64,000 nt of DNA from Haloactinopolyspora alba (GTDB lineage Bacteria > Actinomycetota > Actinomycetes > Jiangellales > Jiangellaceae): positions 42,328-106,327 of the forward strand of contig NZ_PYGE01000017.1 of NCBI RefSeq assembly GCF_003014555.1, given 5' to 3'. Made by a program: the position numbers and the translations under genes. The notes beneath the pieces are model-generated. The model searched no databases and was not told where the DNA came from. It saw only the letters and a list, made by a program, of their open reading frames with translations. Within the stretch, counting starts at the first letter, position 1. Every line of letters begins with the position of its first letter. Positions 50,705 through 58,961 of this stretch are shown piece by piece.

Positions 50705-52909
50705 TCAACTCCTGCCTTCGATGTCTGCGGTGGTGTTCTCGGTGTGCGTGCCGCCGTCCGCGACGAGGCGGAACAACAGCGCCTGTTCGGGGTACACCAT
50801 CGGCGCCTGGAGCCCGACACTGCCCAGGAGCCGGCCGGTCACCGTCGTCGGCTCGGTCCACCACGACGGCGGACCGCTCGCGGTGTGCACCAGGGCGGAG
50901 TCGGACAGGTGGATCGGCTCGACGCGGTAGACGGTGTCCGGGTTCAGCCCCGGCAGTCGGATCCTGCCCGGCTGCGCCGCGACGGAAGTCCCGAGCGCGA
51001 CGAAGGCGAAGATCGCGCGCTCGGCCCGTTCGCCCACGTAACCGTGCGCCCAGTACGCGTCGTCCGGGTGGTCGCAGTGCACCGCGGTGCCCGAGTGGAT
51101 GAGATCACGTTCCTGCTTGTAGAGCTCCACCCACGCGGCGAGCTCGTCCAGCTCGGCGGCCGACGCCTGACGCAGGTCCCACTCGATGCCGAAATGACCG
51201 AACAACGCGGTCGCCGCGCGGAAGGCCATCGAGTGCGTCCGGTACGTGGTGTGCGCGGTCGGTGCCCCCACGTGAGAGCCGACGAGCTCGGGAGGCAGCA
51301 GCAGGCCGGTCCACCGCTGGATCTGCTGGCGTTCCAGCGCGTCGATGCAGTCGCTCGCCCAGACCCGGTCGGTGCGCTGCAGGACCTCGAGGTCGACGCG
51401 TCCGCCCCCGGACGAGCACGACTCGATCTCGAGACGCGGGTGGCGGCGGCGCAGCTCGTCCATCAGGGCGTAGACCGCACGGGTCTGCTGATGGACTCGG
51501 GGGGCCGCGCTGGTGCGGTCGCCGGGTTCGGCCAGATCACGGTTGTGGTCCCACTTGATGTAGTCGATGTCGTACTCGGCGACCAGCGAGCTCATCGACT
51601 CGAGCACATGGGCGTAGGCGTCCGGGAGCGTCAGGTTGAGCACCTGCTGGTTCCGCCCGGCGATCGGCAGGCGCTCACCGGGCGCGAGGATCCAGTCCGG
51701 ATGCGCCCGCGCGACCTCGGAGTCCTCGTTCACCATCTCCGGCTCGAACCACAGACCGAACTGCATGCCGAGCCCGCGCACCGCACCGACCAGCGCGCCG
51801 AGCCCGTCCGGCCAGACCGCGCGGTCCACCTGCCAGTCGCCCAGCCCGGCGGTGTCGTCGCGGCGGCCCAGGAACCAGCCGTCGTCGAGCACGAACCGTT
51901 CGGCGCCCACCTTGGCACCGCACTCGGCCAGCGCCGTGAGCGACGCCAGGTCCTGGTCGAAATAGACCGCCTCCCAGGTGTTCAGCACCACCGGGCGCGG
52001 CGACGACGGGTGCGACCCCCGCTCGCGCAGGTGCGCGTGGAACGCGGCGGCGACCTCGTCGAGCCCCGAACCGTGGGCGGCGTACACCCACGGCGTGGTG
52101 TAGATCTCCCCCGGCGCCAGGATCATCTCGCCGGGCAGCAGCAGCTCGCCGCCGCCGAGCACCCGCTCTCCGGTCAGTCCCAGCTCGGCGAAGGTCACAT
52201 GGTTGCCGCTCCAGGCCGTGTGCACCGCCCAGATCTCACCGCTGCGGAACGAGAATCCGGGCGTCCCGGCGGCGAGCAGCATGGCGGCGTCCGAGCCGGT
52301 ACGCCCGCGGCGGCCCTCACGCAGGTGCGTGCCGACGCGGAACGCCCGCCGCTGCGGCGTCCGCTCGCGCAGGTGTCGCCCGGCGAAGTCGAGCAACTCC
52401 TGGGCTTCGGCCGGCACCGGCAGCGCGAGGCGCATCGCGTCCACGGTGTAGTGGCTCACCGGCGCGGTGTTGGTGAGGCCGGCGCGCAGTCGCAGCACGC
52501 CGGACGGCGCGAGCTCGATCGTGGTGGTCAGCTCGAGCTGCGCGTCGTCATCGACCGCGCGGCTGTTCAGCGTCTGCCGGCCCGCCGCGCTGTTCAGCTC
52601 GTGACCGGCCGTGACGAAACGGCTCGAGAACGTCGTGCCGTCCCGGTGGCCTTCCAGCCCGGGCGTCCCCATCCACCCGGCCGCCTGTTCCGGGAGCACG
52701 GCGGGGGGCATGCTGTCGTGAAGTCCGTCGGCGCCGCGCTGTGTCTCGGCGAGCGACCGCAGGAACGGGCGATCCGACGCCCGGGCGCCGACTCGAGGTC
52801 CCCAGTGCAGGATCCGGGGCACTCCGCCGGAAACGTCGACGACCACGCTCACGCCCGCCGCCTCGAGTACAGCCGGCTGCGCCGAACTTTCAGCCGCCGA
52901 TACAGTCAT
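50705..52909 (-). CDS. Alpha-galactosidase, GH36
   Basis: The 734-residue enzyme has the GH36 core: LDDGWFLGRRDDTAGLGDW, FGLWFEPEMVNEDS, the nucleophile Asp in YDIDYIKWDHNRD, and the acid/base Asp in RVWASDCIDALERQ. It hydrolyses terminal alpha-galactosides such as raffinose or melibiose. No signal peptide is visible, so it is intracellular, fed by the importer at 54334. ATG 52909 or GTG 52912. Leads an operon with two oxidoreductases and is divergent from the ROK gene. Confidence 0.95.
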   Translation of the reverse strand: MTVSAAESSAQPAVLEAAGVSVVVDVSGGVPRILHWGPRVGARASDRPFLRSLAETQRGADGLHDSMPPAVLPEQAAGWMGTPGLEGHRDGTTFSSRFVTAGHELNSAAGRQTLNSRAVDDDAQLELTTTIELAPSGVLRLRAGLTNTAPVSHYTVDAMRLALPVPAEAQELLDFAGRHLRERTPQRRAFRVGTHLREGRRGRTGSDAAMLLAAGTPGFSFRSGEIWAVHTAWSGNHVTFAELGLTGERVLGGGELLLPGEMILAPGEIYTTPWVYAAHGSGLDEVAAAFHAHLRERGSHPSSPRPVVLNTWEAVYFDQDLASLTALAECGAKVGAERFVLDDGWFLGRRDDTAGLGDWQVDRAVWPDGLGALVGAVRGLGMQFGLWFEPEMVNEDSEVARAHPDWILAPGERLPIAGRNQQVLNLTLPDAYAHVLESMSSLVAEYDIDYIKWDHNRDLAEPGDRTSAAPRVHQQTRAVYALMDELRRRHPRLEIESCSSGGGRVDLEVLQRTDRVWASDCIDALERQQIQRWTGLLLPPELVGSHVGAPTAHTTYRTHSMAFRAATALFGHFGIEWDLRQASAAELDELAAWVELYKQERDLIHSGTAVHCDHPDDAYWAHGYVGERAERAIFAFVALGTSVAAQPGRIRLPGLNPDTVYRVEPIHLSDSALVHTASGPPSWWTEPTTVTGRLLGSVGLQAPMVYPEQALLFRLVADGGTHTENTTADIEGRS

Positions 52910-52935
52910 CACCCAAGCCCCTTGTCTCGCGCTTT

Positions 52936-52948
52936 ATGCTTTCAGCAT
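52936..52948. promoter_or_regulatory. Palindrome in the divergent promoter
   Basis: ATGCT-TTC-AGCAT is a short inverted repeat between the GH36 and ROK genes, in the AT-rich promoter stretch (GGAAATATTAAGG follows). It is a candidate operator for the ROK regulator. Confidence 0.4.
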
Positions 52949-53041
52949 GGAAATATTAAGGCCCAGGATGCCACACGCGCGACGAGGCGTGACGCTCGCT
53001 CCATGCGGCACACCGCGCCGCCCGAGGACATGAGGCGACCG

Positions 53042-54199
53042 ATGACTCAGGACGCACACCCCGGCACCGACGCCCTGTCGGCGCCCTCGAAAGCCGTGGC
53101 GATCGAGGTCCTGGTGCATGGCCCGCAGTCCCGGACCCAACTCGCCCACCGGCTGGGACTGTCCGCCGCGACGTTGACGCGAGTCGTGAAACCGCTGGTC
53201 GAGGCCGGCATCCTGGAGGAGTCCGGCGCCGTCCGGACACCGGGCCGGGGGCGCTCCTCGCTCCCGCTCGACGTCACCCCCGAACGTCACCGTTTCATCG
53301 GCGTCAAGCTGACCACCGAGTCGATCTACGCGGTGGTCACCGATCTGCGTGCGCGTATCCTCGACCAGGAGGTGGCCCCGCTGCGCTCGTTGCACGTGCC
53401 CGACGTGGTCGCCGCGGTCGGCTCGCTCGTCGGCAGCTTTCAGTCCCGCAACGACCTGACGGTCGACGCGGTCGGCGTGACGGTCGGCGGCCGCGTCGAC
53501 GCACGCGAGATCGTGGCCGACTCGCCGTTCCTGCACTGGCGTGACGTGCCCTTCCGGTCGCTGCTTAGCCAGGAGCTCGGCGCCCCCGTCCACCTCGACA
53601 ACGACGTCGTCGGCCTCACCAAGGCCCAGCACTGGTTCGGGCACGGCAAGGGGTACGCGGACTTCGCGCTGCTCACCGTGGGTGCGGGAATCGGCTACGG
53701 GCTCGTGGTCAACAACACGATGGTTCCGACGCCGGTGAACCCGGTCAGCCACTTCCCGGTGGACCCGTCGGGCCCGCTGTGCCCGCTGGGACACCGGGGC
53801 TGCATGACCGCGTACCTGACGTCCGGCTCGATCACCTCGGCGGTCTCGGTCGCCCACGGCCGGCCGATCGGCTACGACCAGGTTCTCGAGCTGGCCACCG
53901 CCGACGACCCCGTCGCCAGCCGCGTCGTGCGCGAAGCCGCGCACGCACTCGGCCGGACGGCCGCCGCCGTGAGTTCGCTGACCGGGGTGCAGCGCATCAT
54001 CCTCTCCGGCGAGGGGGTCCATCTCGCCGAGGTGGCGCAGTCGAGCGTCGACGAGGGGCTCGCCGCGTACAGCGCGTCCCAGGACATCCGAAGCGAGCCC
54101 GTCATCAGGCCGATGAGCTTCCTGGAGTGGGCTCGTGGAGCCGCCGTCATCGCCATCCAGGCGGAGTTCCCGCGCCTCCCCGCCGCACCGAACGCTTGA
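53042..54199 (+). CDS. ROK-family transcriptional regulator
   Basis: The 385-residue regulator has an N-terminal winged helix (SRTQLAHRLGLSAATLTRVVKPLVEAGILEE) and a ROK sugar-sensing domain (VGVTVGGRVDAREIVADSP, GAPVHLDNDVVGLTKAQHWFGHG, VGAGIGYGLV). The zinc motif is CPLGHRGCMTAYLT. ATG 53042 has GAGG upstream. It most likely represses both divergent operons in the absence of the galactoside. Confidence 0.92.
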   Translation: MTQDAHPGTDALSAPSKAVAIEVLVHGPQSRTQLAHRLGLSAATLTRVVKPLVEAGILEESGAVRTPGRGRSSLPLDVTPERHRFIGVKLTTESIYAVVTDLRARILDQEVAPLRSLHVPDVVAAVGSLVGSFQSRNDLTVDAVGVTVGGRVDAREIVADSPFLHWRDVPFRSLLSQELGAPVHLDNDVVGLTKAQHWFGHGKGYADFALLTVGAGIGYGLVVNNTMVPTPVNPVSHFPVDPSGPLCPLGHRGCMTAYLTSGSITSAVSVAHGRPIGYDQVLELATADDPVASRVVREAAHALGRTAAAVSSLTGVQRIILSGEGVHLAEVAQSSVDEGLAAYSASQDIRSEPVIRPMSFLEWARGAAVIAIQAEFPRLPAAPNA

Positions 54200-54228
54200 C
54201 ACTAATGATTCCGTGGTGAAAATATATC
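54196..54228 (+). promoter_or_regulatory. Candidate promoter of the sugar importer operon
   Basis: TTGACA at 54196-54201 is followed by AT-rich AATATATC (about 54221-54228), unlike the surrounding GC-rich sequence. It overlaps the ROK stop codon and lies 106 bases before the binding-protein ATG. Confidence 0.45.
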
Positions 54229-54333
54229 GCCCAGCCGGCGCCGGCCCGCCGCCTGCTCAGGCCACCCGGCAAGCTCGACGACCGGGCTCGATGCGATCTG
54301 AACGGCCACGAACGGGACGAGGGATCCGCCACC

Positions 54334-55599
54334 ATGCATCGTTCAACTTTCAGAGCGACCACAGCATTTGCAGCGTTGACACTCGCCGCGGCGGGATGCA
54401 CCAGCGCACCGCCGAGTACGGGCGGCGACGACGACTCCATCCGATACCTCGTCCAACAGCCCGAGGACCCGGCCGCGCTGGAACTGCTCGAGGAGCACAT
54501 CGCGGAGTTCGAGAAAGAGTCCGGCATCAGCGTCGAGCTCGAAGCGCTGCCGATGGGGAACATGCGCACCGTGCTGCAGACCCAGTTGCGCTCCGGCGAC
54601 GGCCCGGACGTGTTCAGCTGGGGGTCGGGCCCCGGGTACGCGGGAGCGCTCGCCGAGGCCGGCCTCCTCTACGACATGACGGCGGCCTACGACGAGTACG
54701 ACTGGCCGATCTACGACTTCGCCAAGGAGCGCGTGACGTTCGACGGCCGGCTCATCGGAGTCCCCGGCGAGATGGAGACCATCGGGCTGTTCTACAACAA
54801 GACCATGTTCGCCGATCTGGGCATCGACGAACCGAAGAACCTGGCCGACCTGAAGGCCGCCGCCGAGACCATCCGCGACGCGGGCACCGTTCCGATCGCC
54901 GCGAGCGACCAGGAGGGCTGGCAGGGCGGGCACCTGCTGAGCATGGCGTTGTCCAGCCGCATCGGTCCGGACGGGATGGACTCCCTGCTGAACGGCGAGA
55001 CGCCGTGGGACTCACCGGACGTGGTCGCCGCGCTGCGGATCTGGAAGGACTTCCACGAGGCCGGTTACCTTCCCGAGTCACCCACCTCGATCAGCTACGA
55101 CAGCGCGAACTCGATGTTCTACGCCGGCAAGGCGGCCATGCTGCCCACCGGCAGCTGGCTCATCGGCGGAATCAACAGGAACACCGACTTCGAGGTCGGA
55201 TACATCCCGTTCCCCGCCGAGGACGGCCCCGGAATGTTCTCCGCCGGCCTCGGCTCGGGACCCATGATCTCGGCCGGCAGCACCAAGACCGAGGCCGCGC
55301 TCGAGTTCGTCGACTTCCTCGTGTCGCCCGCGCACGGGCGCTGGACGATCGAGAACATGGGCACGATCCCGGCATATCCGGTCGACACCGCGAAGGCCGA
55401 CGTGTCGCCGCTGTTCGCGCAGGTGATCGAGGACACCTCCCGCCTCGACGACAGCAAGAACCCGTTGGGCTACAACATCGACGTGCTGACCACGGACGTC
55501 TTCAACCAGGCCATGTGGGACGGCGTACAGGCGGTCCTGACCGGCCAGCAGAACGCCGAACAGGTCGCCCAGACCCTCGAAACATCGTTCCAGAAGTGA
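54334..55599 (+). CDS. Sugar ABC importer substrate-binding lipoprotein
   Basis: This 421-residue extracellular lipoprotein has lipobox AAGC after a signal peptide (TAFAALTLAA) and a solute-binding fold of the MalE-type family 1: GPDVFSWGSGPGYAGALAEAGLL, GLFYNKTMFADLGI, and NTDFEVGYIPFP. It probably binds alpha-galactosides. ATG 54334. It leads the importer operon behind the ROK gene. Confidence 0.93.
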   Translation: MHRSTFRATTAFAALTLAAAGCTSAPPSTGGDDDSIRYLVQQPEDPAALELLEEHIAEFEKESGISVELEALPMGNMRTVLQTQLRSGDGPDVFSWGSGPGYAGALAEAGLLYDMTAAYDEYDWPIYDFAKERVTFDGRLIGVPGEMETIGLFYNKTMFADLGIDEPKNLADLKAAAETIRDAGTVPIAASDQEGWQGGHLLSMALSSRIGPDGMDSLLNGETPWDSPDVVAALRIWKDFHEAGYLPESPTSISYDSANSMFYAGKAAMLPTGSWLIGGINRNTDFEVGYIPFPAEDGPGMFSAGLGSGPMISAGSTKTEAALEFVDFLVSPAHGRWTIENMGTIPAYPVDTAKADVSPLFAQVIEDTSRLDDSKNPLGYNIDVLTTDVFNQAMWDGVQAVLTGQQNAEQVAQTLETSFQK

Positions 55600-55622
55600 A
55601 CCGGGATCAGGCAGGTCAGGAC

Positions 55623-56633
55623 GTGAGCCGCGCAACCACGGCGCCCACCAGCCACACACGCCGCACCGCGGCCCCGGTCCGGTCCGGCCGCCCCCGGGCG
55701 GGCCGGCTCCGGTCGGGCGCGGTCCGTTCGGGCCAGCCCCGGGCGACTCGACGCGCGCAGACCCGGCTGGGCATCGCACTGACGATCCCGCTCATGGCGA
55801 TGATCGTCACGTTCTTCCTGGTCCCGCTGGGCAGCGCCGTGTACTACGCGCTGGTCGACTTCAACGGCATCAACCCGCAGCCCCCGTTCGTCGGCGCCGA
55901 CAACTTCGTCGAGCTGTTCGGCGACCCGAAGGTGTGGGCGGCGCTGAAGAACAACGCGATCTGGATCGTCCTGGGCACCGCGGCGCCGTTGGCCATCGGC
56001 CTGGGGCTCGCCCTGTTGATGTGGGCCGTCAGGCGCGGGAGCATCTTCTACCGGGTCGCGTTCTTCTTCCCGTACGTCCTCCCGCAGGTCGCGATCGGCG
56101 TGGTCTGGGGCTGGATCTACGACCCGGTGCGCGGCTGGCTCAACCAGGCTCTGGAGACGGTCGGCCTCGGCTCACTCGCCACCGGCTGGCTCGGCAACCC
56201 GGACACCGCTCTCTACGCGGTGCTGGGCACCGCCGTGTGGGCGACGACCGGGTTCGTCTTCATCATCTTCCTCTCAGCGCTGCGCAACGTCGACATGGAA
56301 CTCGTGGAGGCCTCCCGCCTGGACGGCACGAACCCGTTCCAGCGGCTGTGGCACATCATCCTTCCGCAGATCATGCCGGTGTTCCTGATGGTCACGACCA
56401 TCACGCTGATCGGCGGCTTCAGCGTCTTCGACATCATCTTCATCATGACCGGCGGCGGACCCGCGGGCGCCACCGAGGTGCTGGGCACCTACGCCTACAG
56501 CAGCGCCTTCCAGCTCAACCGGATCAGCTACGGAACCGCGCTCGCCCTGGTCATCACCGTGCTGGCGGTTCCCTTCGCTGTCGGGCTCAACCGGCTCCAG
56601 CGGCGACTCTCTCTGCAAGGAACGGGCGCATGA
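55623..56633 (+). CDS. Sugar ABC importer permease 1
   Basis: The 336-residue permease has a basic, Arg/Ala-rich N-terminus of about 45 residues, then six helices and the coupling motif EASRLDGTNPFQRLWHIILP. GTG 55623 is the start; GTG 55596, which overlaps the stop of the binding-protein gene, is an alternative. No ATPase gene is nearby, so a shared MsiK-type ATPase is presumed. Confidence 0.92.
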   Translation: MSRATTAPTSHTRRTAAPVRSGRPRAGRLRSGAVRSGQPRATRRAQTRLGIALTIPLMAMIVTFFLVPLGSAVYYALVDFNGINPQPPFVGADNFVELFGDPKVWAALKNNAIWIVLGTAAPLAIGLGLALLMWAVRRGSIFYRVAFFFPYVLPQVAIGVVWGWIYDPVRGWLNQALETVGLGSLATGWLGNPDTALYAVLGTAVWATTGFVFIIFLSALRNVDMELVEASRLDGTNPFQRLWHIILPQIMPVFLMVTTITLIGGFSVFDIIFIMTGGGPAGATEVLGTYAYSSAFQLNRISYGTALALVITVLAVPFAVGLNRLQRRLSLQGTGA

Positions 56634-57481
56634 CGGTCACACGCAACACCATGGCGCCACGGCGCCGGGCATTCCTCACCGGCAAGCACCTGCTGTTGGT
56701 CGTTCTGTCGTTCCTCATGCTGTTCCCGGTGATCCTGACGATCTCGACGGCACTGAAGACCGACGAGGACGTGCGGGTGAACCCGTTCGGGCTGTTCTCG
56801 TCGTTCTCGCTGGAGAACATCGTGACGGCGTGGACGGAAGGAAACTTCAGCGACTACGTGCTGAACAGCTTCCTGCTCTCGGTGCCGAGCACCGTGCTGG
56901 TGGTGGTGCTGTCCACGATGGCCGGCTACACCTTCGCGCGGCTGCCTTTCCCGGGACGCTCCATCGCCTTCTACCTCGTGGTACTCGGGCTGCTGGTGCC
57001 GTTCTTCACGTACATGATTCCGCTGTACTTCCAACTGCGGGGCATGGGTCTCCTTGACACGCTTCTCGGCTCCAACCTGGTTCTCGCCACCATCGGTCTG
57101 TCGTTCGGCACGTTCTTCATGCGGGCGTTCTTCTCCGATCTTCCGACCGAGCTCGAACAGGCCGCGCGGATGGACGGCGCCTCCGAGTGGCAGATCTTCG
57201 TCAAGATCATGCTCCCGCTGGTGAAGTCCGGCGGATGGACGCTCGCCGTCTTCACCTTCCTGCAGAACTGGAACAACTTCCTCGTACCGCTGCTCTACCT
57301 GCCGAGCGGTGACTACCGTCCGCTGACCACCGGCCTCTACCTGTTCCTCGGCGGCCGCTCCATCGACATCGGTCCGCTGGCCGCCGGCACCCTCATCACC
57401 ATCCTGCCGGTCATCGTCTTGTTCATCGCCGCCCAGCGACGGCTCGCCGAGGGCTTCCTGTCCGGAGCGGTCAAAGGCTGA
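56630..57481 (+). CDS. Sugar ABC importer permease 2
   Basis: The 283-residue permease has about six membrane helices and the coupling motif EQAARMDGASEWQIFVKIMLP. ATG 56630 overlaps the previous stop (ATGA). It is in the operon with permease 1. Confidence 0.93.
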   Translation: MTVTRNTMAPRRRAFLTGKHLLLVVLSFLMLFPVILTISTALKTDEDVRVNPFGLFSSFSLENIVTAWTEGNFSDYVLNSFLLSVPSTVLVVVLSTMAGYTFARLPFPGRSIAFYLVVLGLLVPFFTYMIPLYFQLRGMGLLDTLLGSNLVLATIGLSFGTFFMRAFFSDLPTELEQAARMDGASEWQIFVKIMLPLVKSGGWTLAVFTFLQNWNNFLVPLLYLPSGDYRPLTTGLYLFLGGRSIDIGPLAAGTLITILPVIVLFIAAQRRLAEGFLSGAVKG

Positions 57482-57525
57482 CGGCCACGCCCTCGTCCCC
57501 GTCCCACCCGTCAGGGAGCCGACCC

Positions 57526-58815
57526 GTGCATGACGTACTCGATCCGCGTGACCTCGTCCCCGACGAGGCCGAGCAGCTCGCACACAGCGGCTACGACGTC
57601 GGGCCGTGGCGGGCCGAAGCCAGCGCCGCGGCCGAGGCCGGCGACGACGCCCGGCTCCGGGACGTCGAGCAGACGCTCGGCCGGCTCGAGCGTCGTCCCG
57701 ACTGGGGTTATGCCGAGCCGGACGACGACGCGAGCCTGCACGCGCTGCTGGCCGGCGTCCCCGCGGTGCCGGTCGACCAGGAGCGGCTGTCGCAGCGGAT
57801 CCGCGGCGCATGGCTCGGCCGGACCGTCGGCAACACGCTGGGCAAGCCCGTCGAAGGGCTGAGCCGAGCCGAGGTCGAGATCTACCTGCGCGCAGCCGGC
57901 CAGTGGCCACAGACCGGCTACCTTCCGCTGCTCGACCCGTTGCCCGAGGGCGTGTCCGGGCTGCATCCGTCCGCCCCCCACGCGAGCGCGGGACGTTTCG
58001 TCGACGTGCCGCGCGACGACGACATCGACTGGACGATCGTCGCGCTCCACCTGATCGAGTGTCACGGCCACGAGCTCACCACCGAGCAGATCGCGGCCCA
58101 ATGGCTCGACCGGGTGCCGTTCACCCAGACCTACACGGCCGAGCGTGCGGCATACCGAAACCTCGTCCACGGTGTCGCGCCGCCGGACACGGCGCGCCTC
58201 CGCAACCCGTACCGGGAGTGGATCGGTGCGCTCATCCGGGGCGACGCGTTCGGCTACGTCAACCCCGGCCGTCCGGCGGACGCGGCCAGGCTCGCCCTCG
58301 TCGACGCGCGGCTGAGCCACACCGCGAACGGAATCTACGGTGAGCTGTGGGCGGCCGCGCTGGTGTCGTCGGCGTTGGCCCTCGACACCGCCGACGCGGC
58401 GCTGCGGCACGCGCTGGCCGTCGTCCCCGGGCACTCACGGCTCGCCGAGGCGCTACGCGGCGTCCTCGACCTGCACGACCGGGGCGCCGGCCACACCGAC
58501 GCGCTGGACTGGGTCGACGCCACGCTCGGTCACTATCCGTGGGTGCACACCATCAACAACGCCGCGCTCATCTGCGCCGGCCTGCTCTGGGGCGAGAACT
58601 TCATGGACGCCGTGGGCATCTGCATCTCCGGCGGCCGCGACACCGACTCGAACGCCGCCACCGTCGGCAGCGTCTTCGGCGCACTGCACGGAGCCGCCGG
58701 CGTCCCCGCGGAACTCGTCGGGACGACGCACGTGCACGTCCGCAGCGCCGTACGCGACTTCGACCGCATCACCGTCGACGAGCTGGCGCAGCGGACGATG
58801 CGTCAGGTCACGTAG
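57526..58815 (+). CDS. ADP-ribosylglycohydrolase-family protein
   Basis: The 429-residue protein has the DraG/ARH fold: RIRGAWLGRTVGNTLGKPVEG, DDDIDWTIVALHLIE with acidic metal ligands, and the signature GGRDTDSNAATVGSVFGA. The N-terminal 80 residues are extra. GTG 57526 starts it 44 bases after the permease. Members in sugar operons may remove a glycosyl or ADP-ribosyl group from a pathway protein; the substrate is unknown. Confidence 0.85.
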   Translation: MHDVLDPRDLVPDEAEQLAHSGYDVGPWRAEASAAAEAGDDARLRDVEQTLGRLERRPDWGYAEPDDDASLHALLAGVPAVPVDQERLSQRIRGAWLGRTVGNTLGKPVEGLSRAEVEIYLRAAGQWPQTGYLPLLDPLPEGVSGLHPSAPHASAGRFVDVPRDDDIDWTIVALHLIECHGHELTTEQIAAQWLDRVPFTQTYTAERAAYRNLVHGVAPPDTARLRNPYREWIGALIRGDAFGYVNPGRPADAARLALVDARLSHTANGIYGELWAAALVSSALALDTADAALRHALAVVPGHSRLAEALRGVLDLHDRGAGHTDALDWVDATLGHYPWVHTINNAALICAGLLWGENFMDAVGICISGGRDTDSNAATVGSVFGALHGAAGVPAELVGTTHVHVRSAVRDFDRITVDELAQRTMRQVT

Positions 58816-58857
58816 CCGCCGGCGCGACGTGCCCTGAGCCATCACGAGGCTTTCTGG

Positions 58858-58889
58858 TGCGTCACGAGGCTTGCAGGGGTGGTGACGCA
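58858..58889. terminator. Candidate hairpin between operons
   Basis: TGCGTCAC (58858-58865) pairs with GTGACGCA (58882-58889). It lies 42 bases after the ADP-ribosylglycohydrolase stop. TCACGAGGCTT also occurs twice in tandem nearby (about 58842 and 58862). Confidence 0.4.
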
Positions 58890-58961
58890 TGAATTCCATG
58901 ATGAACGTGATCATTCCCGGCGGGCGACGGGAGCGGTCGTGACGGCCGCTAGGCTCGGGGC

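Noticed and set aside
50744..54199. 1151-codon frame spanning GH36 antisense and the ROK gene
   Set aside because: The first two thirds are antisense of GH36; only the part from ATG 53042 (ROK) is real.
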